The notes beneath the pieces were generated by a model, which did not search any database, was not told where the DNA came from, and worked only from the letters and a program-made list of their open reading frames with translations. DNA of 64,000 bases. It comes from Corythoichthys intestinalis (Eukaryota; Chordata; Actinopteri; Syngnathiformes; Syngnathidae). Made by a program: the position numbers and the translations under genes. Where the stretch lies: contig NC_080395.1 of NCBI RefSeq assembly GCF_030265065.1, positions 5,495,501 through 5,559,500 of the forward strand. Direction: 5' to 3'. Of this stretch, positions 34,417-46,000 are shown piece after piece (within the stretch, counting starts at the first letter, position 1; every line of letters starts with the position of its first letter).

Positions 34417-36059
34417 AACATAACAGATGTGTGTGAAGGCACAATTACAGGACTTGCAGAACAAGCCCACAGTCAACCACAGGAAGGGGGGCAGACGCTC
34501 CCTTTTGTCTCAAAAGGCGGGAAAATAACCCGGCTGTCCCGCATACTGAGAGGGACCCCCCACTGAGAGGGACCACCCGGAGATGAAGAGAGAAGACCAC
34601 GCCATCTTGCAGGGGAATTTAAACCAATCAGAGCAAGCTAAGGATAACTGCAGGTATCACATAGCCAATCAATAGTCGCTAGGAACATGTATTTGCATAT
34701 TGTGTAGTATGAATCATTCTTGGGCAACTCGGGATGTGTGCTTCTCCTGATAGACACAGGGGAGTACGAGGCTGTACTGAGGGACCTGAGACCCAAGTGC
34801 TGTATTAGATTTCCTTGTTAGGAATAAATCCACTCGTGTGTGAAAATGCCGGCTTCCTGACGCCTTTCTTTTCAGAACGAATACGCGTAATTGTTGGAAG
34901 AGTGTTTGGTGATAAGGTAAAACTTATATAACACTAAAATGGAGTCAGGTAATTATTGCGTAATATTTTAAGGTATGAATTATTCCCAACAACGGTATGG
35001 TCATGACAGAAATAACAGTCTTGTGCTAAATGGAATATGAAATAATAAAAATGCATTTATTCAGGACGACATGGCAAAATTACTCCATAATGGTCAAAAC
35101 ATAATACTAAACAAGATGTTTGCTCACTTCCTCCTAAGTCCAATGGTCCCACTGTAGTCGGCTTGTTTTGGCCAATATCCACGGTGAATGGGAACCTTTT
35201 GAAACTCCAAAAAGGGGCATACGCCTTTCCCTCATACAGAATGATTATGGATGCCGTTTGGCTGGCGTGGTGCGAAAAAAAAATGTATTAATCCGCAAAA
35301 TCAGCTGAATCCTTCGTCCTCATACACAACAGTATGCTGTATAGTGAAGAGGACGTCTTCTACCGTACACGTCACAGCGCCCACCTCCTCAATGCAAGAC
35401 CGAAGCCGGAAGTCACTCATTTTCATGGCGCGGGATTAAAAAAACTAAATAAATATAGCGATCGCTTCCACACACATCCAAGTGGTCCATATCATTCAGG
35501 AGCATAAAATACCGCGTGTATCATGATATAAACATGCTTTTTCGTGTCACATGCACTTTAAATGACGGTATAGTGAAACGCCCACTTGTTAATTGTGTTT
35601 TATGGAGTTTTGCTGCCCTCTGCTGGCGCTTGGGTGCGACTGATTTTATAGGCTTCAGCACTCGTAAGCATTGTGTAAGTAATTATTGGCATCAATAATG
35701 GCAGGCTACTAGTTTATTTTTTGATTGAAAATTTGACAAATTTTATTAAAACGAAACATTAAGAGGGGTTTTAATATAAAATTTCTAACATTTATCTTTT
35801 AAGAAGTGTTTCAATCCATGGATCGCTTTAACAAAATGTTAATAATGTTAATGCCATCTTGTTGATTTATTGTTATAATAAACAAATACAATCCTTATGT
35901 ACCGTATGTTGAATGTATATATCCATCTTGTGTCTTATCTTTCCATTCCAACAATAATTTACAGAAAAATATGGTTTGAATTGCGATTAATTACGATTAA
36001 TTAATTTTTAAGCTGTAATTAACTGGATTAAAAAATTTAATCGTTTGACAGCCCTACAA

Positions 36060-36711
36060 TTGAGCAATAGTTATAAGGTAGATGTCCATGACTTTTTTAC
36101 GGACACCATTTTTTTCATTGTGACATAATTTGTTTAAAAGTTTAAAATTTGCGAGCGAATTTTTTTTTTTTTTTAAACAAAATATTTGGCATCATTAATG
36201 ATTCTAAGATAAAAATGACAGGCATTTTGAATAATAAATATAATTACCTTCGTTTTATGGCTGGGTTGAAACAAAAGCGGTAGGGCGAGGTCTGTAAACG
36301 GGTAAAACGGACAAATTAAAAATAGTTCGGGGTGCTTAATGCGCCATTTATATCTGCTATGGCAGCATATAGACATATTTTTCTATGAAACACAACAGTT
36401 GTTTTGGCTTAAAAGACAGCAGGGAGTGCAAGAGCAGAAACTGCTTTTTCAGTCTTGTCTGTGTTTTCCGCCATATACTGTATGTGTGCTGAGGAGTACA
36501 GGTTGGGATGAGATCACTTAATTTATGGTTTATTTTATGGATGACCTGATAAATTATGCAAGCATTTTGAAAGTAGTTGTGTTATTTTAGCCTCAGAAGG
36601 TGGTGGTGGTGAAATATTTAGTTGGAACAATGAACTCGGACCACGTTAGGGCATGTATAACTTTTTTCTGTAGTGTTTCAAGCTTTTTTAGAGTTGGAAA
36701 TGTGTTGCACC
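36060..36711. other. Spacer, nothing recognised
   Basis: AT-rich sequence between the nested transposon block and the next hAT element. I see no gene, RNA or assignable repeat. Confidence 0.4.
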
Positions 36712-36780
36712 CAGAGGCGTAGCAAGGGTCCCCGGGGGCCCCAGGCAACAAGCAACATGGGGCCCTTCGAGTGTATGCAA

Positions 36781-36838
36781 GTAAGGCGGACAGTTGGATT
36801 TGGAGCAAATTGCTCCAAATCCAACTGTCCCCCTTACT
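36781..36838. repeat. Near-perfect hairpin inside the hAT element
   Basis: GGACAGTTGGATTTGGAGCA and its complement face each other with almost no loop, flanked by GTAAGG and CCTTAC. Arms about 28 bp with one mismatch. Confidence 0.8.
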
Positions 36839-37166
36839 TGCACATGTGTATGTGTAAAGGCTTTACACATACCGTATTCTACTGACTAGCTGGTAAGTTA
36901 TATTGCTTTTACTTAGTAAGGATAACATTCTGGCACAAAAGTGAATAATGTAACATCTTATCAGTTTGGCTGATCAGTATGTATGTTGATTCTAAACACT
37001 GATTTTATGTTCTAGGTGACATCTTTATGTATGAAGAAACGCTAGCATACTGTAATGCTGTTAGCAAACGCTAACAAGCTAGTTACAACAAGTCAAGGCA
37101 GTTAATTGGTTTAGGACATAAAAATACTACTACTACTATTCTGCAGTGCTTCTACTACATTAGGAC

Positions 37167-38156
37167 CAGAGGTTGTGCTAGACATTTTCGTTGTCTGTCA
37201 TTTTGACTGACAGGGTCATAAAAATCCGGTCATAGTCTATTTTTACCCGTCACTTAAATTTTTAAAATGATAATGATGACATATTCAATAGTATTTAGTT
37301 TTCATTCATTTTTAATTAATATTGTAACGCTTGCTTGGCGGCGAAAAATTAGACACGGAAGTCGTGGTATTTTTCTCCCTTTTTACTCTGCTTACCGCCA
37401 ACAACTCCGCCCCCAAAGAAAAGGAGGCAACGATATAGACCCCAATCACCAACGTCACACAATGATCTTAATTGTGGTTGTCAGCCCAAAATCTTCTAAA
37501 TATATATTAAATGCATCTTACCAGATATAAAAAGACTACTACATAGTCTGTGGCGATCGTTTGGTGCCCAGATTTCTTGTCGAATTACAGCAGTCCATCT
37601 CGCTCTCATCTTCACGTCTCTCAGAATACGGTAGAACTTCAAGTCTCTCCGTCTATCTTCTCTGTTACAGCAACCAACCGCCACACACGCCTTCACCATT
37701 TTGATTATTAATATTAACGAGCAGAAAAACACGCCGTAATAGGAGGCATGTACGTAGCGGTAATGTATAAACATGACAGGCTGACACACAATATGGCGGC
37801 TCCGGTCAGGGGGGCGGAGTTGTGACGTCATGTGATTGGGGTCTATACACAGGCGGCAATCTTGTCCATCAATTGGATGACGCGCTGGCACACCGGGTGC
37901 ACCAATAAGAACCTCGCGTTGATGTGTCAATCACGGTGCCGCCGCCAGACCCCGGTTACGCTACAATATTCTGACAGAATAGCCAACGACGTCATGCATT
38001 AAGAGAGACAATAGCTAATTAATATGCTAACTTGCCACCCTGTGGTCTGGGGTGTGAATTGCAACCTGTCAAAATGACTGACGGACTTCAGTTTTTTCCG
38101 TCACCGTTTTAAAAAACCGGTCAACGACGGAAAATTTCCGGTTAACGCGACCCCTG
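37167..38156 (-). mobile_element. P-element-like transposon remnant with THAP exon, 8-bp TSD ATTAGGAC
   Basis: Ends CAGAGGTTGTGCTAG and, inverted, CAGGGGTCGCGTTAA. Duplications ATTAGGAC at 37159-37166 and 38157-38164. The minus strand carries a THAP zinc-finger exon. THAP, 8-bp duplication and CAG ends fit the P superfamily (THAP9/Pdre kin). Only about 990 bp remain, so the catalytic part is missing. Confidence 0.65.
37522..37699 (-). CDS. THAP-domain exon of the P-like transposon
   Basis: From ATG at 37699: MVKACVAVGCCNREDRRRD, FYRILRDVKMRARWTAVIR and EIWAPNDRHRLCSSLFISG. This has the THAP C2CH layout: C near 5, C near 10, conserved W and the LCSxxFxxG end. The usual H of LCSxHF is L here, which would weaken zinc binding. 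A donor GTAAGA follows at 37521, so later exons are implied but not seen. The open frame extends upstream of this ATG without THAP similarity. Confidence 0.65.
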
Positions 38157-39029
38157 ATTAGGACATAAAACTACTGTTACATAGTACATTCACCGCTGTC
38201 TTGCTTCCTTTTCTCCTGTTTTTTTTCCTTTCTTTTTTTGCTTCCAGAAGGATAACTTCTCTTCATTTTGCCAATTAGAAAAGGCCATATCGCCACCCAA
38301 TCTCACTCTGATTCACGTGACACACATACATACTCGTGCGGTCATCTTGGCCATAAAAGTGGCGAAAACTAAGCACTTTACACTGACTCATATGGATGTA
38401 CTTACACTGGTTCATGGACGCCCACATCAAGTGGACGTCCTCTGCTCGAAATGCCTTACGCCTACTCTCGCTCCCAGAATACGCAGCGCTTGTGACGTAT
38501 GACAATAACAGGACCAGTTGCTATGGGAACGTACGCATACCCAAGGAACCTTGCTAAAGGAGTATTAAAATTGCTAATAAAATCGTTTACGATTATTTTA
38601 GATGCATATGTTATATTTTTCTTATAGAGTATTCGATAAGGAATATGATAGACTCAATAATAGACTGTCTTGGAAAAATCATTTATTTAAGTAGTCGCAT
38701 GAATAATGAGGTGGCCTGTGAAAATCAACGTAAAACAACTCGGCAAGGACTTTCCAGAGAGTACTTGGTGAGTCACTCTTTAAACAATCATGTGGTGTTA
38801 ATAGCTGGTTGGACTTTCTTAAACATGTGTAATCTACATGACATGGTTAATGCTGATTGGGATTGATAACAGAATCGTTAGATAATCTGCCAAATGATTC
38901 CATGGTATTGAAACACTCCCAACACTTGTCGCTGCGACAGTGCAGTAAAGCTGTGTGTGCTAAATCTGTTGGCCCTCTGGGGGCCCTAGGCAATTGCCTG
39001 CGTATGCCTAATGGGACGCTACGCCTCTG

Positions 39030-39848
39030 GTTGCACCATGTGATATTACAATATTGTAAATGTGGTTCAAATAAAGATTTATACAGAGTGAGAAGTGCAG
39101 AGAGCGGGTTGTGATGTCGCAGTTTAAAAAAGAGCAGCATATCTCTCATGCAAAACAACATTTTACACAAAGAACTGAGAATGATCAAGTTTAAAATATT
39201 GATGTGAAAAAGAGCAAAACAATTTCAAGTTTTTTTGTTTTTTTTTTAATTTATGAACACAATTATACAATTTACGAACAAAAGCGGGCTTACAAATTTG
39301 CAATACTATATCAAGAAAACAACGCACTCCATCATAATTTACCAAATCCTACTTGCTTGCCAAAACAATTTCAAGTGTACGTATGACATTTTCTTTTAAA
39401 TTTGTGAGAAACATAAGTTAACCCTTTAAAGGGTGCTTATTGAACTCATTGGCTGCCATTGACGGTGCTCAGAATCCAATCCTTTTGGACAGCCCCTCCC
39501 AGTATAAATGGATAAAAACAACTGCCAGCAGTTTAGTGGGAACGTCGCACACCTTCCCCTTGAACTCCAGCTCCATGTCGATGCAAAGAACCCGACGACG
39601 ACCTCCTCGAATTCTGTGAGCGAGGCCGCTTTGCCCGGAGCGCCGACACCCGATCCTCTTGCAATCATCAGAGAATACGTGAGACCAAACCCAATGGACT
39701 CGACGTCTTCTAATAATGAAAATTTGGAATGACTCGTCCTTCTTGACGCCAAGGACCAAAGGTTCTTGTTCCCTTTTGTTAAATCTGAAGAAAGATGATC
39801 TATTCTGTATTGAATTTGATGAATGTACACTCTGATAGGCAACATTGT
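39030..39848 (-). other. Gene B 3' flank and UTR
   Basis: Matches the 3' regions of A, C and D (AGTACCCTTTAAAGGG-type word near 39.42-39.43 kb, GTCCAATCCTTTTGGACAG-type word near 39.48 kb). An open frame at 39759-39469 is discussed under rejected items. Confidence 0.55.
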
Positions 39849-40029
39849 TTAGATCTTGACAGTCTCCAATCTATAGCTGGGATCTTCCTTGAGCTCTAAT
39901 AAGACCCTCTTTTCTTCTTCCTTTATTCGATTGTTGATGAGAAATAACTCTTGAAGATGGGAGGGGTTTAACTTGAGAGCCTTGGCCAATGAAATGCATC
40001 CTTTATCTGCGATCCCGCACCGTGACAGC
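39849..40029 (-). other. Gene B terminal LRR exon with lost donor
   Basis: Encodes LSRCGIADKGCISLAKALK...LINNRIKEEEKRVLLELKEDPSYRLETVKI and TAA. The other copies have a GTAAGATC donor at the position after TVK; here four bases are missing, which removes the donor and places ATC TAA in frame. The old acceptor for the next exon (TTTCTTCAG, about 39803-39795) is still present but has no visible partner. Confidence 0.8.
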
Positions 40030-43000
40030 CTGCAACAAATGAGATGATTCACTTTAGTCAAGAAGGGAACCTGGTTAAAAGTAAAATGTCTACTTTATCC
40101 TTGGATAGTAGAAGCAGTGATTAATTTATGACAAATTATTTAAGAATACTTAAACTTTTTTTTTTACTTAAACTTTTTTCTTTCTTCTTGTAAGGAATTT
40201 TGTAGAGTTGCTACCAATGGCAGCAGTGATTCTTTGGATTAGCCGGATCAACGGAAGATTACGAACTGGAGGACCTCCTTACCTGAGGACTTTTAAGATG
40301 CAGTGTGGGCTGCTCAGTCCTTTCGAGAGGATCTCAACCCCCTCATCCGACAGATCGTTCAGGCTCAGGTCCAGCTCTTGAAGATGGGAGGTGTTTAACT
40401 TGAGAGCCTCAGCCAGTGAAACACATCCTCGCTTTGTGACCAAGCATTTTCTTAGACTGCAACAAATGAGATAATTGCCTGAAGTCAAGACGGGAACCTA
40501 GTAAAAGTGGTGAAGGTTTGCTGAAAGTGATAATGTGTCTGCCTTTTCCTTGTCTAATACAGGGTTGATGTGGATCATTAAAAAGCATTAAAAGTCATTA
40601 TATTGATTTATTTGAAAAATTCAGACCTTAAAAAGCAATAAACTAAGTGTTTGAGGCATTAAAAATTATGAAAACTTGACATGGAATTTAAAAAAAAAAT
40701 TTTTTTTTACATAACTTATCAGAGTTGCCGCTAACAGCAGCAGTGATTCTTTTGATTAGCTGACCGGATTCATGGAAAATTACGAACTGAAGGAGCTCCT
40801 TACTTGAGGACTTTTAAGATGCAGTTTGGGCTGGACAGTCCTTTAGAGAGGATTTCAACCCCCTCATCCGACAGTTTGTTACCGTTTAAGTATAGCTCTT
40901 GAAGATGTGAGAGGTTTAACTTGAGAACCTCAGTCAATGAAATGCATCCTCTTCTTGTTATCCAGCACATTGACAGGCTGGAACAAATGAGATCATTGCC
41001 TGAAGTCAGGAAAGGAACCTGGTTGAATTGATGAAGGTTCTACTTAAGTAAAAAGGGCCAAAATATACCGGACGTGTTGACTGCGTGCTCCGCAGTATGT
41101 CAAAAATAGGCAAAACATACCGGCTGCGCTCAGCTGCGGTCCGGCAACGCCGTCCCGTCGTGAGCTCTCGCGTAATCGTGCACGATAATGTGGCATTAAA
41201 AACAATGGCAAACACTGTACTCATCAGAGAAGCGGAAAGTGAGGTGGTCTTGATTTGATTGAACATTTTTGCCGAATTCTTATTTTGCTTTTACTATGAG
41301 TTTGTGACACTATTTCTGTTTTAAATTACATAACTTGCATAATAACCCACCGTCCATCCTCATAGCTTCTGCTGTGACGTCCCATGTGTAATGTTCTGAT
41401 TGAATGTTTTCTGAGGCACCCTGAAGTGCACGCAATGGGGATAATGTTTTGGTCAAGTGACGTGGGAGTGAGGGAGACAGACACAGCCTGCCCAGAGCCA
41501 CAGGTTGTGGAAGTTTGTTTTTTTTTCCCCCCGTGTGTTAATAAAAAACAAAGTTGTCAGCAGGTCATTTGTTTGATATCTTTGCCAGAAAAACGCACAA
41601 ACTAAGACACTGTGCATCTACCTTTCTTTGTTGTTCTTATAAAAATGATCTGCTGCATCATAAATCACATGGTGATTTTCCAACTCCATGATGAAGCCTT
41701 CTTCGTCCATGTTCGCAGGTGTTTTAACCGTGAATAATCAATCTTGCTCCGCCCATTTTGACGGATGCATCTCTGGTAAAAATAGAAAATAGCCTTAACC
41801 CATCCGGCGGGCTCCGGGACGCATGGTCCGCAGACAGTCCGGACCACTGACTTTGAACGGCTCCAACGCTCTATCTCGCCAGACCCAGACCAAAGACACG
41901 TCCGGTATATTTTGGCCCTTATCCTTGGCTAGTGGCAATGGTGATTCTTTCGATAAGTCAACCGTATCCGCGGAAGATTACAAACTGGAGGTAGATTTCT
42001 AAGTGGAAGAGCTCCTTACGTGAGGACTTCTAAGTTGCAGTGTGGGCTGGCCAGTCCTTTCGAGAGGATCTCCACTCCTTCGTCCGACAGATGGTTCAAG
42101 CCCAGATTCAGATGCCTCAGGTTGGATGGAGAACTGAGAACGGAAGCCAGCAGGTGACAGCTGCCTTTGTCCAGGCGACATTGACTTAGACTGGAGAACA
42201 CAGGAAGGAGGAAGTCGTGAGAGTGAGCCAAACCTAACTTCTGCTGACTTTGGTATGGTGCTTTGAAAAATAATAATAGATTATATTTCAAGCTACAAAA
42301 CAAGACAACAGAAAATAAAGAGCAAATGGCAAAATCTAAAGATATTATGCATTTTATTTTCCCGTGATAATATCACCAACAATACTTGTGCTGGATGGAC
42401 GCAGTGTTTGTTTAAGATGTCGTCAAGAAGGACGTTCATCTCGTACAACCACGATGGGTGAATCGTAGTCTTTTTTTTTTTCAATTTTTTTTAAAAAATT
42501 AAGATTATAGATTGGATTTAACCCAAATTTTGACCCATTTGAGATTTTTCAAGATTTTGGATCTCCTACTGTTTCAGGATGAACTTTAGGTAAACCTGTT
42601 ACACTGACCCAGCTTTTTGTTTGCAATTTCTAACCGTCTTTACTGATGTCAATGACTTAGTTAAGGCATTACACACATTGAAATTAGGGTTAGGCAACAA
42701 TTAAATGTGTTCATCTCGAGTAATAGCATGAAATATTTGCAATAAATCACACAGTCATCATCACTTCAAAAGTAGCAATAGACGTGGTTATATAGTTATC
42801 CTTCCACTCGTCCAAACAGCCACGAGTCAACTTCGCCATCAGTGCCAACCATTTCCGGTTTCTTAACTTACTCACTCCCAGACATTTTTCAGAAAGCATC
42901 GCTTTTTGTTCATTTCCAATTATTTTGGCTGATCTGTCAAGCACGACAGAATATTGTGTTTCATGGCTACACAAACTTGAAAAAGAACAAGTCAATTCCA

Positions 43001-46000
43001 ATCTTTCATCACGAAAAGAAGTTTTTCTACACTTTTCCATTCTTCAGTTATGAGCAGTTAAAAATCCTCAATTCTTGTTTCTATACTGTTTTTGGTAGTA
43101 AACTTAAGTGTTCCAAAAAATATATGAACACATCTTTGGGAGTGAATGAGTTAATTTTGTTTTGTTTTCAGATTCGTTGTCGTGTTTTCCTATAAGCAAT
43201 TCTTTTTTAATTTGAATTTTTTTTGTGTGTGAGTTCCATTTTTTTTTTTTTAATTCATCTGTTTTGTGATTTTTTATTGTTTAGTCATTCTTAGTTGTTT
43301 GTCTTTCGTGCACTTGTTCTTGGATTTGCCATCGTGCTTTTGGGCTTTTCGAACTCCACTATATTTCACTTTAGAGAACTTACTTTGATTTTTGAGAAGC
43401 CTTGACCACCAACAGCAGCTTTTCGAGCCCCAAAGGCGATCGGGAGTAGTTGGCAAGATTAAAGGACTTCATGGTTTCATCGTCTGTCAGTAAGAAAAAG
43501 GCAAGGGCCGACCACATGTCATTTGACATTTGATGCCAGGACAGATGTCTTGAAGCTAATTCCTGCTGGATCTGCTTCAGCAAGGAGTCGTCCTTCAGCT
43601 CGTTTAGGCAGTAGAACAAGTTGACATTCTTTTCTGGAGTGTTGTGTTGGATCCTTTCTTTGATCAACTCGACTGTCTTTGACTTGCTTTGCCCGCAGTC
43701 CGGAGGAGCCTTCAGCAGTTCCCCCACTAGTTCCTGGTTGCACCGCAAGGAAAGGCCAAGAAGGAAGCGGAGGAACATGTCCAGGTTTCCTTTACTCTCT
43801 GAGGCTTTCTGCAGAGCTGACTGGTGGACCTCAGTGATTGTGGTCTGCTTAAAAAGCTCAGCCACTTTTTTCAGTAACCAACCTGAATCATCCAGTACGT
43901 TCTTGTTGTCGTGGAAGAGGCTCATCATTACATACAGTGCGGCCAAATACTCCTGGATGGTCAGATGAATGAACTGAAACATCTTCTGTTTGTTTCTCCT
44001 GAGCGGAGGGACCTCCTTAAAGACCTCAGTGAATATTCCGGAGTGTTTTGCAGCTTGGCTGTAATCAAAACCGCTGTCCACCAGGTCTTTCTCGTAGAAG
44101 ATTTGACACTTATTCATGGTGTGGTAAAAGGCCAGCTTGGCTAGCGGTTTCACGTCAAGGATGTACTTCATTGTATTTCTCTCCTTGGAGTTTTCCAGTA
44201 GGTAACCTAAAAATGCTGAGTACATGTCAGTCAGCGTTGTGGGAAGCTCTCCCTCTTTCCTTTTTTCCAAATGATCCTGAAGAACTGTGGCGGTGAGCCA
44301 GCAGAAGATGGGAATGTGACACATGATGAAGATGGTGCGAGATTTCCGAATGTGCTCAATGACGCGCTCCTCATTTGGGAACCTTTTCCTGAAGTACTCC
44401 AACCTCTGAGAATCGGTGAATCCTCTCACCTCTGTTCGGCTGTCGATGAAGTCGGAGTGGATATCGCGGGCCGACGCGGGCCGCGTGGTAATCCAAACCC
44501 GGGCGCAAGGAAGCAGGTTCCCTTTGACGAGGTGCGCCAGGAGCACCTCCAGCGGGTAAGCCTTCTTCACATCTATGTCCACTTTAGTGTGGTTCTGTAA
44601 GTCCATTTTGAAGCAGCACTCATCCAGTCCGTCCAAAACAAACAAGATCTTAATCCTGCTGCTTTCGTAGTCCCGCCTCCCGGACATCTGCAGGTCGGCA
44701 AATATTTTGTTCAGCGTCCCCTCGCTCATGTGCCACACGTAGAGTCGGATAAGCTCGGCCAACGTGAAGTTTTTTCCTTTGTCCATGTTCAACTCGCGGA
44801 AGGTGAAGGGAAATATAAAGTGCACGTCCTGATTGCTATTCCTATTAGCCCAGTCCAACACAAACTTTCGAACCAAGAATGTTTTTCCGATTCCCGCGAA
44901 GCCGACAGTAAGAAGTGTGCGTATCAGTCGTTGCGTCCCGTCAGGGCTTTTGAAGATGTCGCATGGCAGGATAGACTCCTTGACCGCGGTGCACATCTCC
45001 ATCTGAAGGACCTCGTGCCGCTCGTCGGGGCTGGGGTCTGCTCCGTAGGTGACGTCCAGCTCCGTGTAGACATCCGTCAGAGGCTGCTGCTGCCAGCGCT
45101 CGGTGGTGCCCTCGGAAGCGAGGCTGTATAAATGCCGCAGGTTGTCTTGCAGCTCCCCCTTCAATCGGTTAATCTGATTATCATCATGGACGGAGAAGAC
45201 GGCACCTGGAAAAAACAGCAGTGACCCATTATGGACAAAACACACACACCTTGCGACCAACCCCAAGGAAACTCTTTCCACTCCCCACTGAACAATCGCG
45301 TTCCGTTGATTTATGTGGGCCGTAACGCCTGTTGTACTCGTCGTTAAGATGTCATTTCTGGCCAGTATATAGAGGAATAGTCGCTCTTTCATTCAATACC
45401 AGATGGCAGCACTGTTGCATCGTAACTAAATGAGTTTTCCTGCGGTGACTTGAAGTTTCTGAGTTGAAGTTTTATATCACGGCTCTGCTAGAATAACCAA
45501 TTTTTCCTCACAATTACATCGACAAAATGAAATCACAACGACAAGGCAGGGGTAGAATGAAGTGTAGAACACCAGTAGAAGTCCTAAGGAGGCAAGTAGA
45601 AGCACCGAATTAGGCCGCGTCTGAAGCTGAGTCCATAGAAACAGGGGGGCATCAATTCAGAGGAAGAGGATTTGATCAACGTTGGCATTGATCTCCTCAA
45701 AGAAGGTAATAAAATGAAAAATATAGCCATTTATCATAAACATATTGAAGAGCAGATCAAATTAGATAAGATTTAAGCTCTCCAGACCGACCTTGAACAG
45801 AGTTACCTTCACTGCTGAATAAATAACATCTTGTATTATTGGTCATGCAAACGATGGCAAAAGAAAATGTGGTTTTGTCTGTTTGTAAGCTGCTAAATTC
45901 CATTACACACCTAAAAAGTCTTTGATAGATTATAAGATTTTATTATTATATTTGACTTTTACATTTTATGTGTGAATTTAAAAATAGTGTGAAAATGGCT

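Larger units (their letters stand above)
28581..34991 (+). mobile_element. Solo LTR-like insertion, third level, split by the Ty3 element
   Basis: Compared with the empty copy at 52.6 kb, about 0.68 kb is inserted here besides the Ty3 element. It starts TGAAGGTAAAG and ends TTCCCAACA, with flanking ACGC/ACGG as a possible 4-bp duplication, CCAAT-type boxes near 34625-34670 and AATAAA at 34825. That pattern suggests a solitary retroviral-type LTR. Family not known; an old fossil with no coding part. Confidence 0.4.
28060..35557. mobile_element. TTAA-flanked element (AGAGCGCATGACATG ends), second level
   Basis: TTAA at 28056-28059 and 35558-35561. Ends AGAGCGCATGACATG and, inverted, AGTGCATGTGACACG. 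Net about 1.09 kb. A copy without the further insertions lies in opposite orientation at 51717-53166, also between TTAA sites. The interior includes a locally duplicated block (around 28270-28600). Confidence 0.65.
27952..36056. mobile_element. Outer TAGGGCTGTCAAA element of a four-level nest
   Basis: Left end TAGGGCTGTCAAAATG, right end TCGTTTGACAGCCCTA. Flanks CAATAAAG and CAATTGAG agree at 6 of 8 positions, as an old 8-bp duplication would. Net of its contents about 0.6 kb, noncoding. Confidence 0.65.
36712..39029. mobile_element. hAT element, ends CAGAGGCGTAGC, 8-bp TSD GTTGCACC
   Basis: Starts CAGAGGCGTAGC, ends GCTACGCCTCTG; perfect duplications GTTGCACC at 36704-36711 and 39030-39037. 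Its interior is noncoding as far as I can see and is interrupted by a P-like element (37167-38156). Confidence 0.85.

Noticed and set aside
39469-39759. Open frame of about 95 codons downstream of gene B, partly shared with C and D, possible extra C-terminal exon
   Set aside because: A, C and D stop within 5-10 codons of the same acceptor, and B has lost the donor that would reach it. Several frames across this GC-richer UTR are open, so openness alone is not evidence.
43384-45392. Long frame of gene B beginning at 45392 as a PYD-less start
   Set aside because: The extra upstream codons have no counterpart in gene A and precede the conserved acceptor.
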